This document shows positions 1-6,056 of a stretch of 13,109 nt of DNA, in pieces; position 1 is the stretch's first letter, and each line of letters starts with the position of its first letter. Source of the stretch: Eisenbergiella intestinigallinarum (GTDB lineage: Bacteria > Bacillota > Clostridia > Lachnospirales > Lachnospiraceae); assembly GCA_019120115.1 (NCBI GenBank), contig DWVS01000237.1:1-13109 (forward strand). The letters are read 5' to 3'. A model generated the notes under the pieces. The model did not search any database. It was given only the letters and a program-made list of their open reading frames with translations, and was not told the DNA's origin. A program made the translations under genes and the position numbers.

Positions 1-731
1 AGATACCTTTTCTCACTCTGTCCGGTCACGCCGGTGGAAAGCGTAATAATTTTGTCCTCCACCGTCACTTCCACTGAATCGTCAAGGAATGCATCCATCT
101 GTCTCTGTGAAAGGACATCGGACAGATAGCCGGAAAACACGTTTGCATCCCAGAAGTCATAGGTCATGATCAGATGCCTGTCATCATAGGTATATGCAGC
201 AAAAATCTGCCAGGTCAGAACCCGGTCAGACAGATATATTTTAATTTCTCTGTGTTCATCAAAGTAACTGCGGTCCTGATACTGATGCAGCATGCCGAAT
301 CTGCTTTCCGTATTTCTTCCATATATGACGGTGTTCGGATCCTGAAAATCGGTGCTGTTATAGTATTCCGTATAAATACAGCCGTTATCGTCCTCCCCAC
401 CCCAGAAATCATGGCTCAGATACCAGGACAGATCCTCCGTCGGCTGAAGAACAGGGAAACTGATGTCCGTACCTTCTATGACGATCCAGGCATAGCATTC
501 GCTGTTCAGCTCCTGAAGCGCAGCAAGATCCAGAAAGCCCTCTTCCGTCAGAAAATTTTCGAGCACCAGTTCCGGACGTTCCTCCTGCGTCTGTGTTTCC
601 TGCGCCTCCCCCGATGCTTCCGGCGCGCAGCCCGCGGGGACCGCTGCCGCTGTCATCAGGACGCACAAAAGGCTGATCCGCATAATCAGCCGCATTTTCA
701 GGCTCCTGTTTTCAGCCTTTTTCCTAATCAT
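1..731 (-). CDS. Class B sortase-like protein lacking catalytic His and Cys (partial, 3' end outside window)
   Basis: 243 complete codons are visible and no stop is reached. Seen: a basic N-terminus, a hydrophobic segment (about residues 17-33) and Cys35 in the context AVPAGC, which resembles a lipobox. A Glu/Thr/Gln-rich linker follows (about 38-56), then a sortase B-type domain from about residue 79. Family landmarks in order are YAWIVIEGTDISFPV (80-94), YLSHDFWG (104-111), NTVIYGRN (133-140), IFAAY (176-180) and ITLSTG (229-234). Active class B sortases read YGHN and TLSTC, so the catalytic His is Arg139 and the catalytic Cys is Gly234. The active-site Arg is kept as Arg242, eight residues after the Cys site. 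The reading frame is otherwise intact, which argues for loss of transpeptidation rather than decay. The start at 731 has GAGG five bases upstream. The strong hairpin upstream means it needs its own promoter; TATAAA at 782-787 is a weak candidate -10. Family assignment is confident; the role is unknown. Confidence 0.85.
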   Translation of the reverse strand, partial: MIRKKAENRSLKMRLIMRISLLCVLMTAAAVPAGCAPEASGEAQETQTQEERPELVLENFLTEEGFLDLAALQELNSECYAWIVIEGTDISFPVLQPTEDLSWYLSHDFWGGEDDNGCIYTEYYNSTDFQDPNTVIYGRNTESRFGMLHQYQDRSYFDEHREIKIYLSDRVLTWQIFAAYTYDDRHLIMTYDFWDANVFSGYLSDVLSQRQMDAFLDDSVEVTVEDKIITLSTGVTGQSEKRY

Positions 732-813
732 ATCAGCCTCTTTTCCGTCATCACCGGCCTGGTCGCAGGCAGAAGACGCTTTTTATATCTTTTTCCAAAA
801 GTTGGATGAAAAA

Positions 814-859
814 AAGCATTCCAAAGGCCGATTCTATAATCATGGCTTTTGGAATGCTT
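814..859 (-). terminator. Rho-independent terminator downstream of tRNA-Thr
   Basis: Two 16-base arms (814-829 and 844-859) pair throughout with one G-T pair, around a 14-base loop. On the minus strand the stem is followed by seven T (809-815, partly in the stem), the classic intrinsic terminator layout. It ends transcripts carrying the tRNA, and any readthrough from mscS, before the sortase-like gene. A smaller 5-bp hairpin (880-884 with 897-901) lies in the tRNA trailer. Confidence 0.85.
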
Positions 860-906
860 CTTTTGTAAAAGTGCTGTCTCCCGCCTTCTGATGTCCGCGG
901 GCCGGA

Positions 907-979
907 AGCTGGAAAAGGGACTCGAACCCTCGACCTACTGATTACGAATCAGTTGCGCTACCGACTGCGCTATTCCAGC
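907..979 (-). tRNA. tRNA-Thr, anticodon CGT
   Basis: A complete 73-base cloverleaf reads on the minus strand. The acceptor stem is GCTGGAA with TTCCAGC, the D stem GCGC with GCGC, and the anticodon stem ACTGA with TCAGT around the loop TTCGTAA. The variable loop has five bases and the T stem is GAGGG with CCCTT around TTCGAGT. Loop position 33 is T and positions 34-36 are CGT, which reads the threonine codon ACG. The discriminator base is T and the 3' CCA is not encoded, so it must be added after transcription. The gene has its own promoter at 996-1024 and a terminator at 814-859. Confidence 0.95.
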
Positions 980-995
980 ATTTGCGACAGGGATT

Positions 996-1024
996 ATTAT
1001 AGCTTCTCTTTCACCGTTTGGCAA
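996..1024 (-). promoter_or_regulatory. Sigma-70-type promoter of tRNA-Thr
   Basis: On the minus strand TTGCCA (1019-1024) and a perfect TATAAT (996-1001) are separated by exactly 17 bases. The expected start of transcription is about ten bases before the mature tRNA 5' end. The tRNA can therefore be made independently of the upstream mscS gene, which shows no terminator of its own. Confidence 0.85.
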
Positions 1025-1053
1025 GAACTTTTTTCCTTTTTTGTCATTTATCC

Positions 1054-2007
1054 TTATCCGGCTTCACCGCTTTTCTGCCCCTGCGCATGATCCAGATGCA
1101 CATCCATCTGCGGATAGGGAATTCCGATCCCATTATCGTCAAAGGCATATTTGATATCTTCCAGCATCTTCCAGCGGACAGGCCAGTAATCTTCGGTTTT
1201 TGTCCAGAAGCGCACACCGAGAACCACGGCGCTGTCTCCCAGCTCGTCCACAAAAATATTATAGCCAAGCTCTCTGCGCACCCGCTCTTCCTGTACCAGA
1301 AGCTCCTCCAGCACCTGCTTCGCCTTCCGGATGTCCGCTTCATAGGAAATCCCCACCTTCAGCTCCACCCGTCTGTTTTCTTCTCTGGTCACATTTGTGA
1401 TCCCAGTGTCCGAAAGCGGACCGTTGGGAAGGATGATGGTCTTATTGTCCATGGTGGCCAGCTTGGTATAGAAAACCGTAATCTCCGACACCGTTCCTTC
1501 GCTGTTGTAGGTGGACTCTATGATATAATCCCCCACCCGGAAGGGATGCAGGATCATGATCATGATGCCGCCGATGCAGTTCTTCAGGCTGCCCTGGAAG
1601 GCAAGACCCACCGTGACGGTGGCGGAGCCGAGCACAGTGGCGATGGTCGCCGCATTGATCCCAAGATGCATGGCGATCTGAAAGATCAGAAAGGCATACA
1701 GGATCACCCGGACGCAGGAATCGATGAACTTTCCCGCCTGTCCGGCGGCTCCCGTACGCACAAGGGCCTTTCCGACCAGCTTCCGGATCAGACTGATCAC
1801 GCGGGAGCCGATCAAAAATGTGACAATGCAGAAAACAACACGCAACAGCAGATCGATCAGGGACTGGGGAGCAGCCTGCAGAAGCTGCTGTCCGACCGCC
1901 AGTTCTTCGGAAACCTCCGTTTCCGAAGAAAGAAGCGTCAGAAAACTCCATCCCGGTACCACTCCTGCCGTTGCTGTCATGAATGCTGCTGCCCTGTCCC
2001 AAATCAT
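1054..2007 (-). CDS. MscS-family small-conductance mechanosensitive channel
   Basis: The product has 317 residues, close to E. coli MscS (286). MscS proteins are homoheptameric inner-membrane pores that open under membrane tension to release solutes during hypo-osmotic shock. Hydrophobic segments lie near residues 52-72, 97-116 and 119-152. The last is the pore helix with the family signature VGLAFQGS (133-140), followed by HPFRVGDYI (154-162). The beta domain follows, with LPNG at 193-196, and the C-terminal domain ends in GIGIPYPQMDVHL (293-305). Aligned on the VLG and QGS motifs, the E. coli pore-seal residue Leu105 is Val131, Leu109 is kept as Leu135, and small helix-packing residues Gly104 and Ala106 are Thr130 and Thr132. 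The start codon lies 4 bases after the glgB stop and its GGAG site (2015-2018) is inside glgB, which suggests translational coupling. No terminator follows before the tRNA promoter. Confidence 0.93.
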   Translation of the reverse strand: MIWDRAAAFMTATAGVVPGWSFLTLLSSETEVSEELAVGQQLLQAAPQSLIDLLLRVVFCIVTFLIGSRVISLIRKLVGKALVRTGAAGQAGKFIDSCVRVILYAFLIFQIAMHLGINAATIATVLGSATVTVGLAFQGSLKNCIGGIMIMILHPFRVGDYIIESTYNSEGTVSEITVFYTKLATMDNKTIILPNGPLSDTGITNVTREENRRVELKVGISYEADIRKAKQVLEELLVQEERVRRELGYNIFVDELGDSAVVLGVRFWTKTEDYWPVRWKMLEDIKYAFDDNGIGIPYPQMDVHLDHAQGQKSGEAG

Positions 2008-2011
2008 TGAT

Positions 2012-4480
2012 TTACTCCATTTCTTCTCCGTTTTCTTCTGTTTCCGCCTCCGTCATCCGTTTCCGGGGCTTCGTTACCCTGACAGGCTTTTCCACCTCGC
2101 CGTTTTCAGAGATCTTCGCCTCGGCGGCGAATACCTTTTCCTCCAGCTCTTCCTTCAGAGTCTTCGCAACGCGGCCTGACGCGGCCTTTTTCGCGCTCTT
2201 TTTCTTTCTGGCCGCTTCCTTCTCCTTACGCGCCTTTTCCGCCTTCTTTCTGGCGATTTCCTTCAGTTCCTCCTTCGTGTATGGCTGATAGGAGAAAATA
2301 CTGACGCTTAAGGGAGCCTGCGTCATTTTGATGGAATATTCCCTTCCATCCCATGCTTCCTCCACAGCCGTCTTCACTCTGGGGTTCGTTCTTCCCTGTC
2401 CGCCGTATTCCTTCGCGTCAGAGTTAAGGATTTCCTTATATTTTCCATTCAGAGGCACGCCGACCTGGAAGCCTTTTCTTTCCACGTTTGCGAAATTCAC
2501 CACCACCAGAAGCATGTCCTCATCCTTCTTTCCCTTGCGTACAAAGGAAAGGATACAGTCGTTGGCGCTGATGCAGTCAATCCACTCAAAGCCGTCCCAG
2601 CTGGTATCCTTCACGGAAAGAGCCGGTGCGGAGGTATAGAGATGATTGAGGGCCTTCACAAATTCCTGCAGGCCCTTATGGTCCGCTTCTTCGGTAAGAT
2701 ACCACTCCACCTCTCTGTTTTCATTCCACTCGTCGTATTCTCCGATATCCTGTCCCATGAACAGAAGCTTCTTGCCTGGATGACACATCATGTAGCCATA
2801 GCTTGCCTTCAGGTTGGCGAACTGTTCCTCTCTGGTTCCCGGCATCTTGCCCAGCATGGATGCTTTCCCATGCACCACCTCGTCATGGGAAAGCACCAGC
2901 ATGAACCGCTCGCTGTAGGCATAGACCATACTGAAGGTGAGCATGTTATGACAGCCGGAACGGAAGTAGGGATCCTGTCTGATATAATTCAGAAAATCGT
3001 TCATCCAGCCCATGTTCCACTTCATGTCAAAGCCAAGGCCGCCTTCCTCCTGGCTTCCCGTAACCAGCGGCCATGCGGTAGATTCCTCCGCGATGGACAG
3101 GGCGCCGCGGCCCCTCTTGTGAATCATGCTGTTGACATGCTTTAAAAATTCCACCGCCTCCAGATTTTCATTTCCGCCATAGATGTTGGCCACCCATTCG
3201 CCATCCTGCTTTCCATAATCCAGATAGAGCATGGAGGCCACCGCGTCCATGCGGATGCCGTCGGCATGGTACTGTTCAATCCAGAACAGGGCGTTTGCGA
3301 TCAGATAGTTGGATACCTGAGGCCTTCCGTAGTTGTAGATCAGCGTCCCCCAGTGAGGATGAGCACCCTGTCTGGGGTCCAGATGCTCATACAGACAGGT
3401 TCCGTCAAAAGCGGAAAGGCCGTAGGTATCCCTGGGGAAGTGCGCAGGCACCCAGTCCAGAATCACGCCGATTCCCGCCTTATGCATCTCGTTCATGAAA
3501 TACATGAAATCCTCCGGCGTGCCGTATCTGGCAGTGGGCGCGTAATAGCCGATCACCTGATAGCCCCAGGAACCGTCGAAGGGATGCTCCATGACGGGCA
3601 TCAGTTCAATATGGGTATACCCCATCTCCTTCACATAGGAAATGATAGCAGGGGCCAGTTCCCGATAATTGCAGTAGGGTCTGTCGTCCTCCGGACGTTT
3701 GAAGGAACCCAGGTACAGCTCATAGACGCTGACCGGCGCATTGCTGTAGTCCGTCTTTTCCCGCTTCTTCAGCCACTCCTCGTCCTCCCAGGCAAAGCCG
3801 GAAATATCCCGGATCACAGAGGCCGTATCCGGACGGAGCTGCTGGCTGAAGGCATAGGGATCCGCTTTCAGGTAGGTAAGGCCGCCCTTCGTCTTTAACT
3901 CATATTTATAATTCTGCCCTTCCAGCTCGCCGGGGATGAACAGTTCAAAGATTCCGGAATCCCACAGCCGTCTCATCTGGTGAACACGGCCATCCCAGTG
4001 GTTAAAGTCTCCCACCACGCTCACCCGCAGAGCGTTAGGCGCCCAGACCGCAAAATGCACCCCCTTTGTGCCGTCGATGGTACACACATGCGCGCCCAGC
4101 ATATTGTAGGCTTCATAGTGGATGCCTGCCGCGAAACGGTCCGTATCCTTTTTGCTGATCACCGGGGCGAAACGATAGGGATCACCCTCCACCTTCACCG
4201 TGCCGTCCGGCCAGGTCACCCGGTACTGATAGGACGGAACCTCTTTTCCCGGAATCAGAGCCGCATAATACCCGGCCTCGTCCGCAAGCTCCATTTCCAC
4301 TTCCTTTCCCGTATCGGGAAACACAAGCTCCACCTTCTGCGAATCCGGCCAGAACGCCTGAAACACGATGGCATTTCCCGCCGCATGAGGCCCAAGCAGT
4401 CTGTGGGGATTGTCCTCCTCTGAATAGATGATCGCCTCGATTTCCGGCCAGTTCATCAGCTTATACAGTTTGTCCTTCAT
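2012..4480 (-). CDS. glgB: 1,4-alpha-glucan (glycogen) branching enzyme with a charged C-terminal tail
   Basis: This cytoplasmic GH13 enzyme cuts alpha-1,4 glucan chains and rejoins them through alpha-1,6 bonds in glycogen. It has 822 residues from the chosen start. An N-terminal domain (about 1-110) carries RLLGPH, then a CBM48-like domain has VWAPNALRVSVVGDFNHW (145-162). The catalytic barrel follows, with region I DWVPAHFP (342-349), nucleophile Asp412 in GIRMDAVASM, acid/base Glu465 in AEEST and Asp533 in SHDEVVHGK. All three catalytic carboxylates are present. The usual C-terminal beta domain ends near residue 733. The remaining 89 residues are an unusual Lys/Glu/Ala-rich extension, probably helical. 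The start at 4480 is preferred over in-frame codons further upstream because AGAGGG (4488-4493) sits 7 bases before it, and the upstream residues do not look like the family. It lies 28 bases after the DUF1015 stop. No glgC, glgA or glgP is in the window. Confidence 0.95.
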   Translation of the reverse strand: MKDKLYKLMNWPEIEAIIYSEEDNPHRLLGPHAAGNAIVFQAFWPDSQKVELVFPDTGKEVEMELADEAGYYAALIPGKEVPSYQYRVTWPDGTVKVEGDPYRFAPVISKKDTDRFAAGIHYEAYNMLGAHVCTIDGTKGVHFAVWAPNALRVSVVGDFNHWDGRVHQMRRLWDSGIFELFIPGELEGQNYKYELKTKGGLTYLKADPYAFSQQLRPDTASVIRDISGFAWEDEEWLKKREKTDYSNAPVSVYELYLGSFKRPEDDRPYCNYRELAPAIISYVKEMGYTHIELMPVMEHPFDGSWGYQVIGYYAPTARYGTPEDFMYFMNEMHKAGIGVILDWVPAHFPRDTYGLSAFDGTCLYEHLDPRQGAHPHWGTLIYNYGRPQVSNYLIANALFWIEQYHADGIRMDAVASMLYLDYGKQDGEWVANIYGGNENLEAVEFLKHVNSMIHKRGRGALSIAEESTAWPLVTGSQEEGGLGFDMKWNMGWMNDFLNYIRQDPYFRSGCHNMLTFSMVYAYSERFMLVLSHDEVVHGKASMLGKMPGTREEQFANLKASYGYMMCHPGKKLLFMGQDIGEYDEWNENREVEWYLTEEADHKGLQEFVKALNHLYTSAPALSVKDTSWDGFEWIDCISANDCILSFVRKGKKDEDMLLVVVNFANVERKGFQVGVPLNGKYKEILNSDAKEYGGQGRTNPRVKTAVEEAWDGREYSIKMTQAPLSVSIFSYQPYTKEELKEIARKKAEKARKEKEAARKKKSAKKAASGRVAKTLKEELEEKVFAAEAKISENGEVEKPVRVTKPRKRMTEAETEENGEEME

Positions 4481-4487
4481 ATCAGAT

Positions 4488-4493
4488 CCCTCT
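4488..4493 (-). promoter_or_regulatory. Ribosome binding site that sets the glgB start
   Basis: AGAGGG on the minus strand lies 7 bases before the ATG at 4478-4480, within a purine-rich run. The longer in-frame alternative starting at 4558 would overlap the end of the DUF1015 gene and would add 26 residues unlike any GlgB N-terminus. Confidence 0.7.
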
Positions 4494-4508
4494 TCCTTCC
4501 CTCTTTTT

Positions 4509-5837
4509 TCATTCTTTTTCCATATGATGAAGAATATCCGCATGGACATCCTCTTCATCCTTCAGACTGTGAATAAAAAGCCCGCTTCTCAGCTTCGGCT
4601 CAAACCAGGTGGACTTCGGCGGCATCAGAAGTCCTGCGTCCGCCACAGAAAACAGCTCCCCGATGGATGTGGGATACAGGGAAAAGGCTGCGGCGCAGTC
4701 CTGCTCACACCGTCTTTCCAGTTCCTTCAGCCCCCTGATTCCTCCTACAAAATCAATTCTTTCATCCGTTCTGGGATCTGTGATTCCAAGGACCGGTTCC
4801 AGAATCATTCGCTGCAGAACGGCCACGTCCAGTTCCCGAACCGGATCGGGCTTTCGAAGCGAATCTCCTGCCGTTCCCGCTTTCCCGTATTGTTCTCCGA
4901 TCTCCGGCTTCCGGACCAGACGGTACCATTTCTTTTGCAGATACAAACCGAACCGCCCCTTTCTTTCCGGCCGGTAAGGCCCTTCTTCCGGAGTGATTTC
5001 AAAGATCTCTTCGATTTTTCGTAAAAATTCCTGCGGCGTCAGGCCGTTCAGATCCCGGATCACCCGGTTGTATTCCAGGATGGTGAGCTGATCATCCGGA
5101 AACAGGACGGACAGGATGAAATTAAAGGGCTCCTCTCCTGTATAATCCGGGCATCTGCGCCTGCATTCCTGCGCCACGCGGACGGCAGAAGCACAGCGAT
5201 GATGCCCGTCCGCTATGTACAGCCTTTCCACCTTTTCAAACGCCTCATGAACCGCCCGGATGTCCTCTTTTCTGCCGATCCGCCAGACCCGGTGGCTGAT
5301 GCCGTCGGGGGAGGCAAAATCATACAGGCAGGCCTCCCTTCTGCAGCGCTCCGTAACGGACGTAACCGCCTTTGCCGCGCGATAGGCGAGAAATACCGGA
5401 CCGGTCTGCGCCTCACAGGCCCTCACATGTCGGGTCCTGTCCTCTTCCTTATCGCTTCTCGTATTTTCATGCCTGCGGATCACGCCGTTCAGATAATCGT
5501 CCACCGACACACAGGCCGCAATCCCCGTCTGGACACGTCCCTGCCGTTCCAGCTCATATATATAATAACAGGGCTCCGCCTCCTGCTGAAGGCTGCCCTC
5601 CTTCATCCATTGCCGTAAAAGCGTTCCCGCCCGTTCATATACGCGGTCCTCCGTAACGTCCATGTTCTCCTCTTCAAACTGGGTTTCCGGCCTGTCCACC
5701 GCGAGAAAGGAAAAGGGTTCCCTCCGTGTCTCCTCTCTGGCCTCCTTCCCATTCACAACATCGTAGGGAAGAGCTGCAATCCTTTCTGCCAGTCCCTGTG
5801 CAGGCCTCCAGGCCCGAAAAGGTCTTACCTCCGCCAT
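4509..5837 (-). CDS. DUF1015 family protein, possible serine-metabolism enzyme
   Basis: The 442-residue product matches the DUF1015 (COG4198) family along its length. It opens with AEVRPFRAWRP (2-12) and has PYDVV (24-28), RHENT (122-126), IADGHHRCASA (208-218) and the closing block MPPKSTWFEPKLRSGLF (405-421). The function of this family is not settled in my knowledge. The DGHHRxxA motif resembles the GxHRxxA box of ParB/sulfiredoxin-fold proteins, a fold that includes the free-serine kinases SerK and SbnI. It follows serC-serA, a neighbourhood I recall for this family in Clostridia. A serine or phosphoserine role is therefore an inference, not shown. I saw no signal peptide or membrane segment. 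The start at 5837 is chosen because GGGAGGG lies just upstream and the predicted transcription start makes the longer start at 5882 nearly leaderless. It is the first gene of the unit with glgB and mscS. Confidence 0.88.
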   Translation of the reverse strand: MAEVRPFRAWRPAQGLAERIAALPYDVVNGKEAREETRREPFSFLAVDRPETQFEEENMDVTEDRVYERAGTLLRQWMKEGSLQQEAEPCYYIYELERQGRVQTGIAACVSVDDYLNGVIRRHENTRSDKEEDRTRHVRACEAQTGPVFLAYRAAKAVTSVTERCRREACLYDFASPDGISHRVWRIGRKEDIRAVHEAFEKVERLYIADGHHRCASAVRVAQECRRRCPDYTGEEPFNFILSVLFPDDQLTILEYNRVIRDLNGLTPQEFLRKIEEIFEITPEEGPYRPERKGRFGLYLQKKWYRLVRKPEIGEQYGKAGTAGDSLRKPDPVRELDVAVLQRMILEPVLGITDPRTDERIDFVGGIRGLKELERRCEQDCAAAFSLYPTSIGELFSVADAGLLMPPKSTWFEPKLRSGLFIHSLKDEEDVHADILHHMEKE

Positions 5838-5840
5838 TTT

Positions 5841-5847
5841 CCCTCCC
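5841..5847 (-). promoter_or_regulatory. Strong ribosome binding site that sets the DUF1015 start
   Basis: GGGAGGG on the minus strand precedes the ATG at 5835-5837, with 4 bases between the GGAGG core and the start codon. The alternative ATG at 5880-5882 has no such site and would sit only about five bases after the predicted transcription start. Confidence 0.75.
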
Positions 5848-5893
5848 ATCTGCCGATATCTGGCATGTTCTTTTTCTCTCATCTACAATATAC

Positions 5894-5922
5894 AGTATAC
5901 CCGATTCCGCATTCGGATACAA
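5894..5922 (-). promoter_or_regulatory. Sigma-70-type promoter of the DUF1015-glgB-mscS unit
   Basis: On the minus strand TTGTAT (5917-5922) and TATACT (5894-5899) are separated by 17 bases. The predicted transcription start near 5887 gives a leader of about 50 bases before the ATG at 5837. The -35 element begins only five bases after the terminator hairpin of the serCA unit. Confidence 0.75.
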
Positions 5923-5927
5923 GCAGA

Positions 5928-5955
5928 AAAGGCACACCGTATCTGATGTGCCTTT
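5928..5955 (-). terminator. Rho-independent terminator of serC-serA
   Basis: The nine-base arms AAAGGCACA and TGTGCCTTT (5947-5955 and 5928-5936 in plus coordinates) pair perfectly around a 10-base loop. On the minus strand four T and a T-rich stretch follow. The hairpin lies about 100 bases past the serA stop and separates serCA from the DUF1015 promoter. Confidence 0.8.
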
Positions 5956-5994
5956 CTTCCCTGTTACTCTTCACAGCCGATTCAAAATGGACAA

Positions 5995-6017
5995 CACGTG
6001 CGTCGTGCCTGCACGTG
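5995..6017. repeat. Inverted repeat CACGTGC with a 9-base spacer
   Basis: CACGTGC (5995-6001) and GCACGTG (6011-6017) form perfect 7-base inverted arms. Each half contains the palindrome CACGTG, and the spacer carries a further CGTGC. No T-run follows on either strand, so it is not a standard terminator. It lies 40 bases past the serA stop. It may be an mRNA 3' structure or a protein-binding site; nothing in the sequence decides between these. Confidence 0.5.
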
Positions 6018-6056
6018 ACTTCTTTGCTCCATTCGCAGCCGCTCCTTACCAGGATT

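Noticed and set aside
1018..2010. A 330-codon plus-strand open frame antisense to mscS
   Set aside because: It is fully covered by the MscS channel gene, and its translation looks like reverse-strand noise.
5838..5882. A longer DUF1015 start at 5882 that adds 15 residues
   Set aside because: It has no ribosome binding site, it would lie about five bases from the predicted transcription start, and the family N-terminus begins at the shorter start.
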